Assembly: GCA_963989385.1 (NCBI GenBank)
Contig: OZ022502.1
Span: 51,577,454-51,641,453, forward strand
Direction of reading: 5' to 3'
DNA from: Ctena decussata
Lineage: Eukaryota; Mollusca; Bivalvia; Lucinida; Lucinidae
DNA: 64,000 bases
Every line of letters begins with the position of its first letter. Position 1 is the stretch's first letter. This document shows, piece after piece, positions 1 to 14,086 of the stretch. The translations under genes were made by a program, and so were the position numbers. The notes below the pieces were generated by a model that searched no databases, was not told the DNA's origin, and saw only the letters and a program-made list of their open reading frames with translations.

Positions 1-2636
<2,636 letters not shown>

Positions 2637-2639
2637 TAA

Positions 2640-2800
2640 AGTGGTGAGGTACACCTCCATATTATGTTCCATATCTTTCATGGGAGACAACTATTATGAC
2701 TTCCTGTTTGCTTCCCTGGTTGACGAAAAACCCTTCCAAAAAGGCTTAAACTCTTTCTAAGAAAAGAATTGCTCCCTAAGGAGGGAAAGCAAATATGAAA
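2640..2800 (+). repeat. Dispersed repeat R copy just inside the intron
   Basis: Reads GGTACACCTCCATATT, then GGGAGACAAC, GACTTCCTGTTTGCTTCCC and a segment with AAAGAATTGCTCCC. Same orientation as the fragment near position 100. Confidence 0.55.
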
Positions 2801-2849
2801 TCGAATACTTACCCATTCACCCGAGCAGTACCATTTACGAAGATTGTTG

Positions 2850-2932
2850 CCCAGTGGGCACACAACGTCGAAATGACGTCGTGTTGACGTCGATGCGACG
2901 TCATTTTAAAGTCATATGGCTGCTGGGTAGGT
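2850..2932. repeat. ACGTCG-rich minisatellite
   Basis: Between GCCCAGTGGGCAC and GCTGCTGGGTAGG lie repeated palindromic ACGTCG/TGACGTCG units, about 10-12 bases apart. A sister copy with the same flanks is at 8268-8375. Confidence 0.65.
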
Positions 2933-2999
2933 CTTCATTGTTTGTTGTGACACTTCTGTCCTACTGTAGGCTTGTCCAGCATTGTCCAGCATCTAGGGT

Positions 3000-3745
3000 A
3001 ATTTCAGTAGATAGAGAACTTGATATAGGCTAGACACATGTTGTGCCTACGGCTGAGGCGGGGACAATGCCCATTCATTGTGATGGCACCATAGAGACTG
3101 AATGCAGTTAGTGTTGTTAGAATTTCTTCTTAACGGAGCCACGTGTACGGCTTGGGAAACTGTATCCATAACGAGCCTTGCTCGGGGTCCGAGTCTGCAT
3201 GTGTGCAGTGATAGCGTTTACGCTATTTGTATCGTCGAAAAAGCTTTTGATGTTTGGTTGAACGTGTTAGCCTTATATAGGTCATCCTCTAAGTTTATCA
3301 ATCCATATTGTATAATTTCGTCTAAATATTTGTTTTAGCACAGCAAAGAAAGAAAGAAAGAAAGGTATAGATTACTGACCGGAATTTCATTTTAAACCAA
3401 CTGAATTGTTTTCACCAATGTCAGGCTGATTAAATTCGGTTGATTCTACATAATAATTGTATTCAACACACCTAGTGGCAACTCATCTTCGTAAGCCAAG
3501 GGTACTAAGTCCAGAACGTTCCTTACGCACATAAGCAAACCACTAAGTGCGCATGTAAAGAAAGATGTAAACTCAGTACCCTTTGCTTGCGCAGATGTTA
3601 ATTATGCAGTTTTTAAGACTTTTCTTTTCATTTTATTTTTGTTGGATATTTTGTCTTTGCTCATCCTATCATAAATCGTTCTACCCTGAAAAGACAAACG
3701 ACATAAACACAGAAGTAAATGGCTTCAGAATAAATATTTGTTTGA
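3000..3745. other. No gene or named element recognised
   Basis: Unique-looking AT-rich DNA with a short (GAAA)n tract at about 3346-3366. The short frames here resemble no known family. Confidence 0.4.
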
Positions 3746-3753
3746 GAAAACCA

Positions 3754-3996
3754 GGCCCCGAGGTTATAAAACTTTTTTCATGCTCAACTCAGCTGAGCAT
3801 GAAATTTTTTCTGCTCATAAATTTTAAAATGCCAACAATTGTTGGCATTTTAATATTTATGAACAGAAAAAATAGCCTTCCTGGCTTATCTGAGCCTGAA
3901 AAATGCTGAATTTCTTGGTATTTTTATATTAATGGGCATTTTAAATTTCATGCTCAGCTGAGTTGAGCATGAAAAAAGCTTTATAACCTCGGGGCC
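3754..3996 (-). mobile_element. Foldback element FB-A, copy 1
   Basis: 243-bp element whose ends are inverted copies of GGCCCCGAGGTTATAAAAC. Inside each end sits the palindrome TCAACTCAGCTGAGCATGA. A further internal hairpin is built on AATGCCAAC/GTTGGCATT. No ORF, so it would need a transposase from elsewhere. Four copies of 242-243 bp occur here. The centre is asymmetric, which gives orientation: this copy and the one at 7105 run opposite to those at 33943 and 47151. Its central third has diverged from the others. Confidence 0.8.
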
Positions 3997-4374
3997 AGAT
4001 GTTTCTGTTGAAAGAATTTCAGTTTGTAATGTCATTGAAAACTTGGTAGATCATGGCATACACTGTTTGCTATGCTTCGGAACCAATGATATCATAAATC
4101 TGTTACCATGGCAACTCAGAGTTCTTATTGCTGTCAGTGACGTTATTGAGACGTCATTCTGCAAGGGTACTAAGCACAACAGTTGAAAATTCCAAAGTTG
4201 CCATCTCACTTATAGTTCGAGAGGAGCATGCCATGCTCCTGACAAATTACATGTATAAGTGAGATGCCACCTGAAATTCAAACAGTAGAAAAGTATTACT
4301 TTTCAAACCTATAATTCAAACTAAGATAATTTAATTCTCTGTTTGTAGTTGACTGCGTTATCAGAAAACCTGTC

Positions 4375-4600
4375 CTAAAGTGAATGAGATCACTTTCATA
4401 GGGGAAGCAACTTTGGCATTTCCATGTTTGCCTCATTTTTCAATGGGGAACAACTCTGAAAATACAGGACTTGCTCCAGAAGAAGCTAGTTTTTCTGTTA
4501 AAGAGTAGATCCCATTGTTTTAGGGCATGATTGTCCAGGGAAGCAAACAGGAAGTCATTGACTCCCTTTTTATAAAAATGGCGGCCACACCATTCACTTT
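4375..4600 (-). repeat. Dispersed repeat R, reverse orientation
   Basis: Reads GGGGAAGCAAC, TTTTTCAATGGGGAACAAC, a segment around GCTCCAGAAGAAGC, then GGGAAGCAAACAGGAAGTCA and AATGGCGGCCACACC. A fuller copy than those near the receptor exon. Confidence 0.55.
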
Positions 4601-5613
4601 AATTAAAGTCTTAATACGAACACTGCATACCGATACTATCTGCACAGTCTGTTTGGGCATGCACGATTTTTTAAAATATATATGCCTTAGCTGTTCTCTG
4701 AATTGAATGCGCGTGCCGTACTGAGGTTGCGCATGCGCGCAGAATGGTCTCGTTATGCGCAGCTCGCACGTGCCTCAAGACAGTTAGCTTTCAGTGGTCT
4801 CTGAATGATATATTTGTCTCTCAACTGCATTTATCAAGATATAAATTGTTAAGATTTCATAAAGTTTTTATAACCACGTAATTGAAATCGCATGATGTAG
4901 TAGTATGGCTTAAGTATCTCGTGTTTTGTTTGAAGAGGTGATAAAATATGTTTAAACAAACAGATTAGTTTAAAATGATTTTGACAGTTAATGACAAATT
5001 ACATTTAAGAAATTTAGACTGAAACATTTTTCGCATTTCACTGCATTCAGTTTTTAAAGTTCTGTGTATATTAACGTGTTGTCACTTTAATTCGGTTTTT
5101 ACAGTGCTGTGTATATGTTCTTGTTGTCACTTTTATTCAGTTTTTTTTAGTTCTGTGCATATGTCTGTGTTGTCACGTTTTGTTTTATCCACCGACAACT
5201 CTGTCATTATGCCATCATTTTTGTCAGTATGGCTTGCATTGCATCAAGCTGAATGACTGTTTGCCTATACACCAATCGACGTAGTGGACGAGAACCGTGT
5301 ATTCAGGTCATATATCCAAACGTTTCTCCGTTACAGCTCTCCTTGAACCGTTGAAAGATACTTTTACAAAACACTACCTTGCGTTCATGCTTGATGTTGG
5401 TCAGGCTTGATGTTGGTTGACGCCTGTCCCCTGAAATTGATTAAATTGAAATTTCTCAACTAACCAATTTTAAGGTCACAAGACGTAAAGTTTTACTTTT
5501 ATTGCATGTTTGTCTATTGGTTATTGATCATGACGATGTAGTAACGTTCAACTCTAATTCAAGGTTGTTTCGGCCCTACCATGTCTTTTCCATGGAGATT
5601 TTATAAAGTAATA

Positions 5614-7000
5614 CAGTGGACTCGACAGTATCGGATCATCGACAGTATCGGATCACTCGTAGGTTATCACCCATTTTTCTCACAAATGAAGCAAATATTT
5701 TTTATCATTATATTACAGTCATCAAGGTAGACCTATGGTAAAGTGCAGGGTGAAAAATTCGATCGAAATCTGCGGCTGTGAAACAAATCAGAGTTGTTGA
5801 AAGGCTTGGCCCCTCTTCAGCGGCGCTTGCATTTTGCCTGTTGCTCGTTACCCCAAAATAGATTTCGGTTATTTAAACTATTTTATCATTAGGCGATTGA
5901 AACCAATTTTGCTTTGTAATGTGTCCTAGCATCCCTTAAATTGCAGGCAGTCATTATTTTTGTGACATCCCAGTATTTGATGAAACTAAAGCCTGGAAAA
6001 GTGGGGCACCAATGTGCGACAGTAACGGATCATTATATAATTTAAACTGAAATACAGGCCTCAGCTTGAAAACTGTATGTTGGATGCATGGTCTGATGCT
6101 GAAAACAAGTCATAAATCAACTACCTGAGTGCGTGCTGTGTCTTCTTTCAAAGAAGATCAGTATAAAACTAAGACAACTTCGTTTTTATAAAACATCCCC
6201 CATCACACGCCCAGCATGCTAGAATATGATATCGAAGGTTATGCGTAGCACAACTAAGCTTCCGCTAAACATTCTGAAGAAACATTCGAGATCAGCTCGC
6301 ATGTGTATTGTGAACCCAATAATGACTGTCGTTCATCTGTACACTGTGTAGACTCAGATTAATGCCGGAGAACTCGCTGAATGATCATGTAGAGTTTATA
6401 CACTGAGTGCACTGAAATATCGTTCGGTTAAGGCGGAAAATCACCGTAAATTTGTTGATCCTGATCAGACACTACGGTCTTATCAGGTTCTACACTTTGC
6501 AAAGGCAGATTGTGATCTTTACTGTTTTACGTGCTATGGGGCACAGGGGATTACTAAGTTAAGAATTTTTGGCAACCCTGTACTTTTGTAAACATTTAAC
6601 TTTTATTTAACAGACATAACCGTTGGTGGTAAAGGCCCACAGGAAAGATATCGTTGAAAGGCCGTAAAAGTTTTCTTGAGAGTTTAATAGTTCCAACTGT
6701 TTATGTAGCAAAATTATTGAAGCTAAGAAGGTTGGCAGAATGCCTCCGAGAAACTCTCCTATAAAATAATATCATATGATCCGATACTGTCGCACATGAT
6801 TCGTTACTGTCGTAAGACCTTCCTGTAAATCTCGATAGGTTATCTGCCCTTAAAGGAATAAATTTCGTAAATATTTTGACATGGATAGATAGAAGGGATA
6901 TTTTGCAATTGCTATGTGTCATAACATACATACATTTAGCATTCACATACAACAGAACAGGAGTTTTGTTGAACTTGATCCGATACTGTCGAGTCCACTG
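5614..7000. mobile_element. 1.39-kb DNA transposon with 25-bp perfect terminal inverted repeats, non-autonomous
   Basis: Left end CAGTGGACTCGACAGTATCG continues to GGATCA. The right end is its exact reverse complement over 25 bases. Both ends are flanked by TA (5612-5613 and 7001-7002), as for Tc1/mariner/pogo-type transposons. The CGACAGTATCGGATCA motif recurs just inside both ends and, as a variant, at about 6015-6030, so there are subterminal repeats. No transposase frame with a DDE/DDD signature is recognisable. The 109-aa reverse frame at the right end runs across the TIR and resembles no protein. Confidence 0.85.
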
Positions 7001-7104
7001 TATATATATTCTTACTAGATATTCTACCATCTAAAATTTAATGTGTTTTGCCGTGTTCGCTTACATAACGTCACAGGCTCACAGCGTATATTTTTGCAAG
7101 ATCA

Positions 7105-7346
7105 GGCCCCGAGGTTATAAAACTTTTTTCGTGCTCAACTCAGCTGAGCATGAAATTTTCTCTGCTGATAAATATGAAAATGCCAACTAATGTTGGCATT
7201 TTCATATTCATAAGCAGAGAAAATTTCATACTCAGCCAAACTGAGCAAGAAAACAACAGTTCTTATCAGTAATTTGCTATTTATTAGCAGGTAAAATTTC
7301 ATGCTCAACTCAGCTGAGCATGAAAAAAGTTTTATAACCTTGGGCC
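7105..7346 (-). mobile_element. Foldback element FB-A, copy 2
   Basis: 242 bp, with the same ends and the paired CTCAGCTGAGCATGA palindromes. The centre reads the AATGCCAAC hairpin first and the TTTGCTATTTATTAGCAGG segment second, the reverse order to copies 3 and 4. Lies 100 bp beyond the transposon at 5614-7000. Confidence 0.85.
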
Positions 7347-7445
7347 CTGTTTATGTATGTCATAAATATTCTGGTCGGCGATAGTGGAATCACGAGCCGC
7401 AACCCTGATACTTCTTTTTCCAGCTCAGCATACAATGATCATACA

Positions 7446-7535
7446 TATGCCGCAAATGGGAGTCGAACCCGCGACACCCGGCGTATAATGCCAACACTCA
7501 AACCTCAAGGCTAGGCGCTACGCTAAAAACACTAC
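7446..7535 (-). mobile_element. tRNA-derived SINE head (reverse strand)
   Basis: On the reverse strand, TAGCGTAGCGCCTAG resembles a pol III A box and GGGTTCGACTCCC a B box, with spacing suitable for a tRNA-like head. Acceptor and anticodon stems do not close as in a working tRNA, so a SINE relic is preferred. Confidence 0.55.
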
Positions 7536-8267
7536 CTGAATTTGATGAAAATAAAAGGACACTATACGTACACATGTAGCTTTCTTACGGTCTAAAATGA
7601 TAAAACTGACGGATAAATAAATTGCAAAATGCTTATCTGAATAGAGCAGCGAATTGTAAAAAGGAAAAAAATCCTAAACTTGATTTGCTGCTGCCACTTT
7701 TATGAACCTACAGATGATTTTCAATATTTGTGTTGGAATTAAATGCATTTAATCTCTATCTCTTCAGTAAATAGAACGGCTCTATTTTTTAAACTCTTAA
7801 ATGTCTGAAGACGTCGAACCATCAGCCTTATTTGAAGCTGTCGTTATTTCTCAATTCGGCGCATTAAGTGTCAGACAGATTCCGTCTTGAGGAATATCAA
7901 ATTTACTCCTGCTTCAAAATATAAAACACAGAAAAATAAAGAGACCTATATGTTTAGAGCCTTCTTGTTCTCTTAGGCGATTACCGGTCGAATGATTATT
8001 ATTTTCAGATGATATTTAAACCAGAGGACCAATAGTCTTGTAGTTCACTTGAGCATTGAGCACTGTGGTTATGCTGAAAAATCTTTCAGTTTCCACAGCA
8101 AGAAAACCACATGCACAACAGCAATACAAACACAAATATCATAAACATTTGTGCAAAAAGATTCAGCTCCATCCCCCTTATGGTTTCTGGGAAGAAGAGA
8201 TTTAGTCCAAATTCCTGTCGTAACTTAAACGCAGTTTTAGATGGCAGCACATAGTCTAGACGACTCC

Positions 8268-8375
8268 CAGCGGGCACATAACGTCGTAATAACGTCGCAC
8301 TGACGTCGTTGCGACATCATCACGTCGCATCGACGTCAGGGTAACGTCATTACGACGCCATATGCCTGCTAGGAT
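8268..8375. repeat. ACGTCG-rich minisatellite, second copy
   Basis: Starts CAGCGGGCACATAACGTCG and ends CATATGCCTGCTAGGA. In between are about eight ACGTC-type units. Flanks match those at 2850-2932, so both are copies of one dispersed element. Confidence 0.65.
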
Positions 8376-8639
8376 AAGTGTTGCAATGAGCTTGATGATT
8401 GTCCCTGTTATTATAATAAAATGAGTTGAAGACATTTTGTATTCAGTCTGATTAGTTAGAAATTAACAGCCCTTCAAATAAATGTCCATTGAAATAGTTA
8501 TTTATTATATACAATGACACAGGTTGAACAATCTGAAACTTGCAGCGAATACTTCCTTTCCTCGCATTAAATGATGATGGACGCTGACTCCAAGTAATTG
8601 GTTACGCATTTACTAGTATATAAAACCCGTCCACTGTTT

Positions 8640-8885
8640 GCCTGACATTTTACAGTGACTTGGTTCGCCTCTTTTATTTTCATCTCTACCTCCCATTGTA
8701 ACAAAGGTCGACTCTTAAAGGAATACAAAATTAATGCTTCTCTTAGAGCAAATTCTTTCCTTTAACAGTAGATTTCTTTTGGCGGGATTTCATTGTCCAT
8801 GGAAGCAGAATGATAGTCATGAAAATTTCGTATCCTTTTGTATAATGGGCAAAAAATGGAGGCGTACCTAACAAGAGACGGAGGT
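8640..8885 (-). repeat. Dispersed repeat R, diverged reverse copy
   Basis: Recognisable by TCCCATTGTAACAAAGG, ACTCTTAAAGGAAT, TGTCCATGGAAGCAGAATGA and AATGGAGGCGTACC, in the same order as the 4375-4600 copy. Confidence 0.45.
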
Positions 8886-8944
8886 AAAATACTAATGACG
8901 AAAATCTCTTAGTGTCCTTATCACAAAACTGGTCTAGTCGAGTT

Positions 8945-9610
8945 TATGCCATAACCTTGCAAGGTTTTTTGGGCATTCCAGATGCCTTTACAACTACCTC
9001 TTTCCACATAGTCGGGTTTCAGCTGCCCTATATGTGCTGGCAAAGACCATCTTTTTCCACTCCTTAATATTGTGACCCACCTCTTCTTCTGTCAAGTGTA
9101 CCTCTTTAATGGTTTCCTTTTATTTTGCCCGGTACAATCGTCTTTGGAAGCCATAAGATCTTACGATGAGGACAAACCACTTTTTCCATTTTTTTTTTCT
9201 TTTTGCGAACATCCTCATTGGCTTCATGGTCCTTCTACGGCTATATTCTATAACCTTCGGTAGCAACTCATCTCAAATGCCTGCTCGCAGGCGTTCAGAA
9301 ATATTGATATGGCGAGGGACCGCATCAGTTTCACCTTGAATGCAAGAGATATGTTTTAACTCTCCGAAACGGCATCTGCTTCATCACAGCTGTAATGACT
9401 TGTGCAATCCTTAAAAGAATCTTCGGTTTCGAGCCACCATTTGAGACAGCTGTTCCAAGATATTTGAAGCTTGTTGCGATTCTTGCTTATGCCCTTTTAC
9501 CTTGAACTCCCTCTGATTCCAATTTCATAGTCGGTGCAACTCGTTCGCTCCTTCTGGACCAATGAGCAGAATTTGCCTTTTCTTTGACAGTGCTATTTCT
9601 AATTCTGCAA
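8945..9610 (-). mobile_element. Non-LTR retrotransposon (LINE) remnant: C-terminal part of endonuclease/reverse transcriptase ORF
   Basis: Reverse-strand translation, with frameshifts and stops, gives the usual LINE C-terminal series: FKYLGTAVSNGGSKPK-like, RIAQVITAVMKQMPF-like, LMRSLAISIFLNACE-like, QAFEMSCYRR, and after a gap NIKEWKKMVFASTYRAAE followed by a LVVKAS-like end. The order matches the region after the catalytic domain in non-LTR elements common in marine invertebrates. It would have retrotransposed by target-primed reverse transcription. This copy is 5'-truncated, lacks the catalytic FADD box and is broken in several places. Clade is uncertain. Confidence 0.8.
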
Positions 9611-9737
9611 ACTACAGGAAATATGTTAAATTATGTATGAAAGGTCATTCCAAAGCACGTAATATTAAAGCTAAACCAACCCAATCTCTGCATACATTAT
9701 TCGACACTTCATTGAAGTTTTAACGGTTCTAGATGTA

Positions 9738-9905
9738 CAGTCAACTCTCGATATCTCGAAAAATGGTAACTCAAAGTACCCTCTTATCAAAGAAAATTTA
9801 GTTGGACTCATTTTTACTTTTTATCTACATTTCGACTCCTTTTTTAATTTCTACTACATTTTATCTCAAACTCCTGAAATCTGAATTTTCTGGGACCTGA
9901 CACTT
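9738..9905 (+). mobile_element. Pogo-like MITE, left half
   Basis: Begins TA then CAGTCAACTCTCGATATCTC, the same terminal repeat as the intact element at 44050-44253. It continues through TAACTCAAAGTA and TTTCTGGGACC but has no right terminal repeat. Confidence 0.6.
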
Positions 9906-10694
9906 GGACCCCCGAAGCTGGCAGTGGGCTCAGCATTGTACTGTTTTATGACCCTAATTAAATTTAAGGTGATTAGAAAATGCCTATGGTATTCTTATTT
10001 ATTGGAGGGGATTAGAGTTGGGTGTGTGTGTGGGGAGGTGGGGGATCACTTTGATAGAACAAAATCCAGGCCTTTAAATAACTTTTCCCGTGAAACAGCT
10101 TCACTGAGTGAGATCACATCTATTTCAGTGTCTTTTACACATATATAGGTGTGGACTCATCAGGACAACTACAGTTCCAATCTACATGTCGTCTAATATA
10201 ATAATATTCCTCAGAAATTCCTGTATTGAATGCAAACTGATATGGGTATAAACATTTTGCACATACCCATTTTATAAGACCCTGTGCATTTCTTGGACAA
10301 ATAATCACTATACGCTTGGGAATATGAAGACCCTTAGCGGAGAAAATGCTCTTAAAATATGATTCCAGGTTTTGTGTATGATCTGTCTGCACAGATGTGC
10401 TAACCTTTAGATCTATATTGCGTCTTTAGACATGTCCAGATTGCAGAGTCTGTAAGGTAAACGTAATAATGAGACTTGTAGATATGTGAATTGTTTCAGT
10501 TAACTGCGCATATGCACAGACTCATATGGACATAGGCAAGTCTCATTCTACGGAATGGTTATTTGTACAATTTGTAGTTTGTTTACAGCGTTAAGACATT
10601 GCAGCCGCAATGTTTACCCGTTATACAAAGTTATATATACGGACCATTTTCTGTTTTAACACTTCAAGTGCATGAAATGAAAATAATTCAAATT

Positions 10695-10761
10695 CAAAAC
10701 AGCGTAGATCAGATCAGGCGGCTCATGCTGAGGCGCCTAATCTGGATCTTCACCGTTTGCC
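10695..10761. repeat. Short hairpin family hp70, copy 1
   Basis: About 67 bp fold-back: CAAAACAGCGTAGATCAGAT at one end, the inverted equivalent ending ATCTTCACCGTTTGCC at the other, and a GGCGGCTCATGCTGAGGCGCC tip. Five copies of 66-68 bp occur in the window. Confidence 0.65.
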
Positions 10762-10887
10762 TCCAGTCTCTGAATTCTAAGTTTTACATTACTTCGACAA
10801 TTTTTGTTGTTGTTGTTGAAATTTTGCAGACGTTAATTTGTCGTTTGCTGTTTGGCGCTGTTAGGGTTATTTTTTGCAGCTCAGCAT

Positions 10888-11029
10888 CCTAAACACAGAT
10901 GATAGAGATATTTGCTATATGTTATCTTCCGGTAAAGCAAATCTTCATATAGACGTTTGAGTTATCACAGATTTGGTCGAAAGAACATAATTGCCATGGA
11001 GAACGTATTGTTTTGTCAAAAAAAAAAAC
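10888..11029 (+). repeat. Partial copy of the long-inverted-repeat arm
   Basis: Shares CACAGATGATAGAGATAT, TCTTCCGGTAAAGCAA, GACGTTTGAGT and GGTCGAAAGA with the adjacent arm at 11030-11295, in the same orientation. Another partial copy is at 19190-19305. Confidence 0.55.
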
Positions 11030-12494
11030 CTCTTTCTATCGATGTCCTCTACGATAGGCCAGTACGTCCGTGAAACACTTAAGGGTCCTTTGACAGAACT
11101 TTTTTGATGATCCTCGTACTCGTAATTATTAGCCTTATCTAACCACAGATGACAGAAATATTCTTCCGGTAATTTAAAGCAATTTTTATTTCAGACGTTT
11201 GAGTAATCACAGCTTTGGTCGAAAGAGCATAATGCCATGATCAACAAACAATGTATTGGTTTGTCAAATGAGCTGACCACTTCCTGTTCCCATTGGCACA
11301 AAATACCCATTTTGTTTGTTGTGGTTCCATTTGTGTTAGGCTCAAAATGCATTAAGGTCTTTTAGTCCACTCATTTGACATATCCTATATTCGACGAGTT
11401 ATATCCAATAACAAGATCATGCTGTTATTTCTTTCACCAAGAATAACATTTTGGAATAGCCACATATATTCACTTAACAAATACCCTTTCTGTTTGTTGT
11501 GGCTCACGCTGTGCACACTAAGAATGTGCAGGCGGTGCAGGTGGGAACAACCAATGCTCCGTGCATTAACAGGCACGTTGGAGACCCCTTTACTCAATGA
11601 ACAGATTACCGAAATCAAGACGTGAGCAATAAAGCAAAGATTCAGAAAGGCCAAAACAATAAAACACTTCCATAAAGCCTAAAATAGCTTTAATGTCAAC
11701 AGATAATATGCATATTTGAACTAAATCATGCACCGTGGTTCTCCTGTTATTTATCAAAGTCTTGAAAGAGGGCTAATTCAGAAAGCTTATTGCTTAAAAT
11801 ATGGTTGCTTTGTCAAATAATTGAGCCGCGACACATGAAAACCAACAATGTGGTTGTGCGCCCTGCGCAGACTCAGATCAGCCTGGACATCCACCCAGTC
11901 TGGTCAGACTCTTTGCTAAGTGCTTAAAAGGTAGCTAAGGGACTGAGCTACCTCCATGCGAACAGCGAAGACTCTGATCAGACTGGGCGGATGCCCAGGC
12001 TGATCTGAGTCTGTGCTGGGCGCACTACCACATTGTTGGTTTTCTCGCGTTGCGGCTCATTTTATTATATTTCTGCATGTCTTCTGTTTAGAAAATACAT
12101 CTTGCAGACATAAATTCAATATTTGTTTTCAACCTTTGTAATGTATTCAGCCATAGTTTTTAAACAATCAGACCAACAAACTCTTGTTAATGACTAAAGC
12201 AGGCAAATTAAATAATGTTCTGCTAAATACAGCACCAGCAGACCGATGGGAACAGGAAATAGTCAGCTCATTTGACAAATCACTACACTGTTCATGGCAT
12301 TTTGTACTTTCGACCAAAGCTGTGATTACTCAAACGTCTGAATAAAGAATTGTTTTATCGGAAGAATATTTCTATCATCTGTGGTTTGAAAAGGCCTATG
12401 ATTACGAGTACGAGGGTCATCAAAAAGTTCGTCACTGGACCCTTAACATTTCACGGACGTACTAGCCTATCGTTCAGGACATCGATAGAAAGAG
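11030..12494. mobile_element. 1.46-kb long-inverted-repeat element
   Basis: Arms of about 250-265 bp at 11030-11295 and 12245-12494 are inverted copies. Both carry CTATCGATGTCCT, ACGGACGTACT-type, CTCGTACTCGTAAT, GACGTTTGAGTAATCACAGC, GGTCGAAAG and CCTGTTCCCAT motifs. The interior has no transposase-like frame and contains an FB-C element. Target duplications were not resolved. Confidence 0.7.
11823..12059. mobile_element. Foldback element FB-C, copy 1 (inside the long-inverted-repeat element)
   Basis: 237 bp. Ends are TGAGCCGCGAC and its inverse TGCGGCTCA, followed inward by AACCAACAATGTGG and then CGCAGACTCAGATCAGCCTGG on each side. The interior pairs CCAGTCTGGTCAGACTC with ACTCTGATCAGACTGG. 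Six copies occur here, including short (about 201 bp) and long (about 238 bp) forms. Confidence 0.8.
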
Positions 12495-12499
12495 TATTA

Positions 12500-13690
12500 T
12501 TTTGTTTTAACTAATACTGAACACCCGGCGGATTAAAAAAAAGATGGCTGATTTAAGTACTTATAATTATAATGTGTTTGTCATAGACACTGGCCTGTGT
12601 GTTTTGTGTTTCTGCTTGTGAGTAAATAATGCTGTATATTTCAATAACGTGACCGAAATATTTCAGCGTTGTTGCTGTAACGTTCAGAAAGAACGTATAG
12701 AAAAATGAATGATATCAATATATAATAAGCAACACAAAATTTGCTGAATTTACTGCTCACGTGACCTTCAAGAGTCTCTTTAGCACCATTTTAGGGTACT
12801 TTTTATATATAATTTTGATATTTTGAAAGCACAAAAAGTGTACTTTTATTAACATATGGCACTTACAACATAACGTGATTGATTTATTTAAGCTGCCTAT
12901 CATACACTGGAACTGTAAACTTTTTAAAACGCATCGAATGACTCTTGGGATTTGTACAATGTTTATCTGTGCCTGTAGAAATATAGGCTCCGACCTACGA
13001 TAATTGGCATTGTTTATGCAGGAGTTATTGCACCTTTCAAATAGGTCATCTGCAAGTTATGCCATAGTAAGGGTGTGCCTTTATAAATCAGATTGTAAAT
13101 TAACTTTTGACGAGACAAAGACTATTTTTCGACAGCGATATTACAAATGGCATGCCTTTTGTATGGCATTACATTGAGATATGATTTTTGGTTTTCGAGA
13201 TATAATACCAGTGACAAAACGTTGTGGATAATCATCGTATGAGATAAAGCAAATACGCTGAGTTGCAGAACTAAACAAAAAAGTTTGGTGTGTATATAAC
13301 AGTGTATAACGTATAAACATGACGGCCGCAATGGTTAAACATATATATAGACGCAATCAAACAGTCAGTTACATGTTGACTGTCTATATAAATACATATT
13401 AGTCTGCGCATATGCATACTTGGTAAGACAATGCACAGTTTGCTTTCTAATATTTAGAAGTCTCAATTAATTACTTGACGAAGCACGCATATGCTAGCAG
13501 ACTGTGCATGTGCAATCTGGCTATGAATAAAAACGCTTGTTCTTTTGACATGAGTATATATTATATAGATCAATAGTTTAGCACGTCCAGGCATATTGTT
13601 CACACTCAAACCCTCGAAAGCATTTTTAGAACATTTTTCTTCGCAACGAACCCTCATATTTCCAAGAACTCCAAGAACTCGTGATTACTT
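12500..13690. other. No gene or named element recognised
   Basis: AT-rich DNA. The three reverse-strand frames between 13122 and 13657 are short and unlike known proteins. Confidence 0.4.
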
Positions 13691-13701
13691 AACCTAGTGA
13701 C

Positions 13702-13879
13702 AGTGCTCCAGATAAGGGGTAACAGGGATGATTCAGAGATATTTTTTTTTTATTTCTCAAGGAATATATATGGTGTGACCCCTTACCAGAACCCTCTCAC
13801 CGCAAAATTTTAATGAAAAAAAAAAATAAGGAAAATTATCCGTTAGTTATCCATGTTATCCCTTCTTATCTGGAGCACT
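13702..13879. repeat. Inverted-repeat element with GTGCTCCAGATAAG ends
   Basis: Left end AGTGCTCCAGATAAGGGGTA and right end CCCTTCTTATCTGGAGCACT are inverted copies about 150 bp apart, with A- and T-rich runs between. A related element is at 40332-40507. Confidence 0.65.
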
Positions 13880-13888
13880 AGGGAAGAG

Positions 13889-14086
13889 TCGGGTAACTTC
13901 GGACAGGCGGGTAAATTCGGACATACCCTTGCAAACAGTGAAAATCCAGATGAGACGGCTCATCATGAGCCGTCTCATCAGGATTTTCACTGTTTGGCCA
14001 GTTATTTTTTGTTTTAGTTCATACAACTGACATTTAAAGGAAACAATGTCACTGTCCGAATTTACCCGCTGTCCGAAGTTACCCGA
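13889..14086. mobile_element. Inverted-repeat element with about 34-bp arms enclosing an hp70 hairpin
   Basis: Left arm 13889-13923 carries CGGGTAACTTCGGACAGGCG and right arm 14053-14086 carries its inverse, ending GTCCGAAGTTACCCGA. Arms are near-perfect. Hairpin hp70 copy 2 lies in the loop. Non-coding. Confidence 0.75.
13931..13998. repeat. Short hairpin family hp70, copy 2
   Basis: GCAAACAGTGAAAATCCAGA pairs with TCAGGATTTTCACTGTTTGG, and the tip is GACGGCTCATCATGAGCCGTC. The best-paired copy in the window. Confidence 0.75.
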
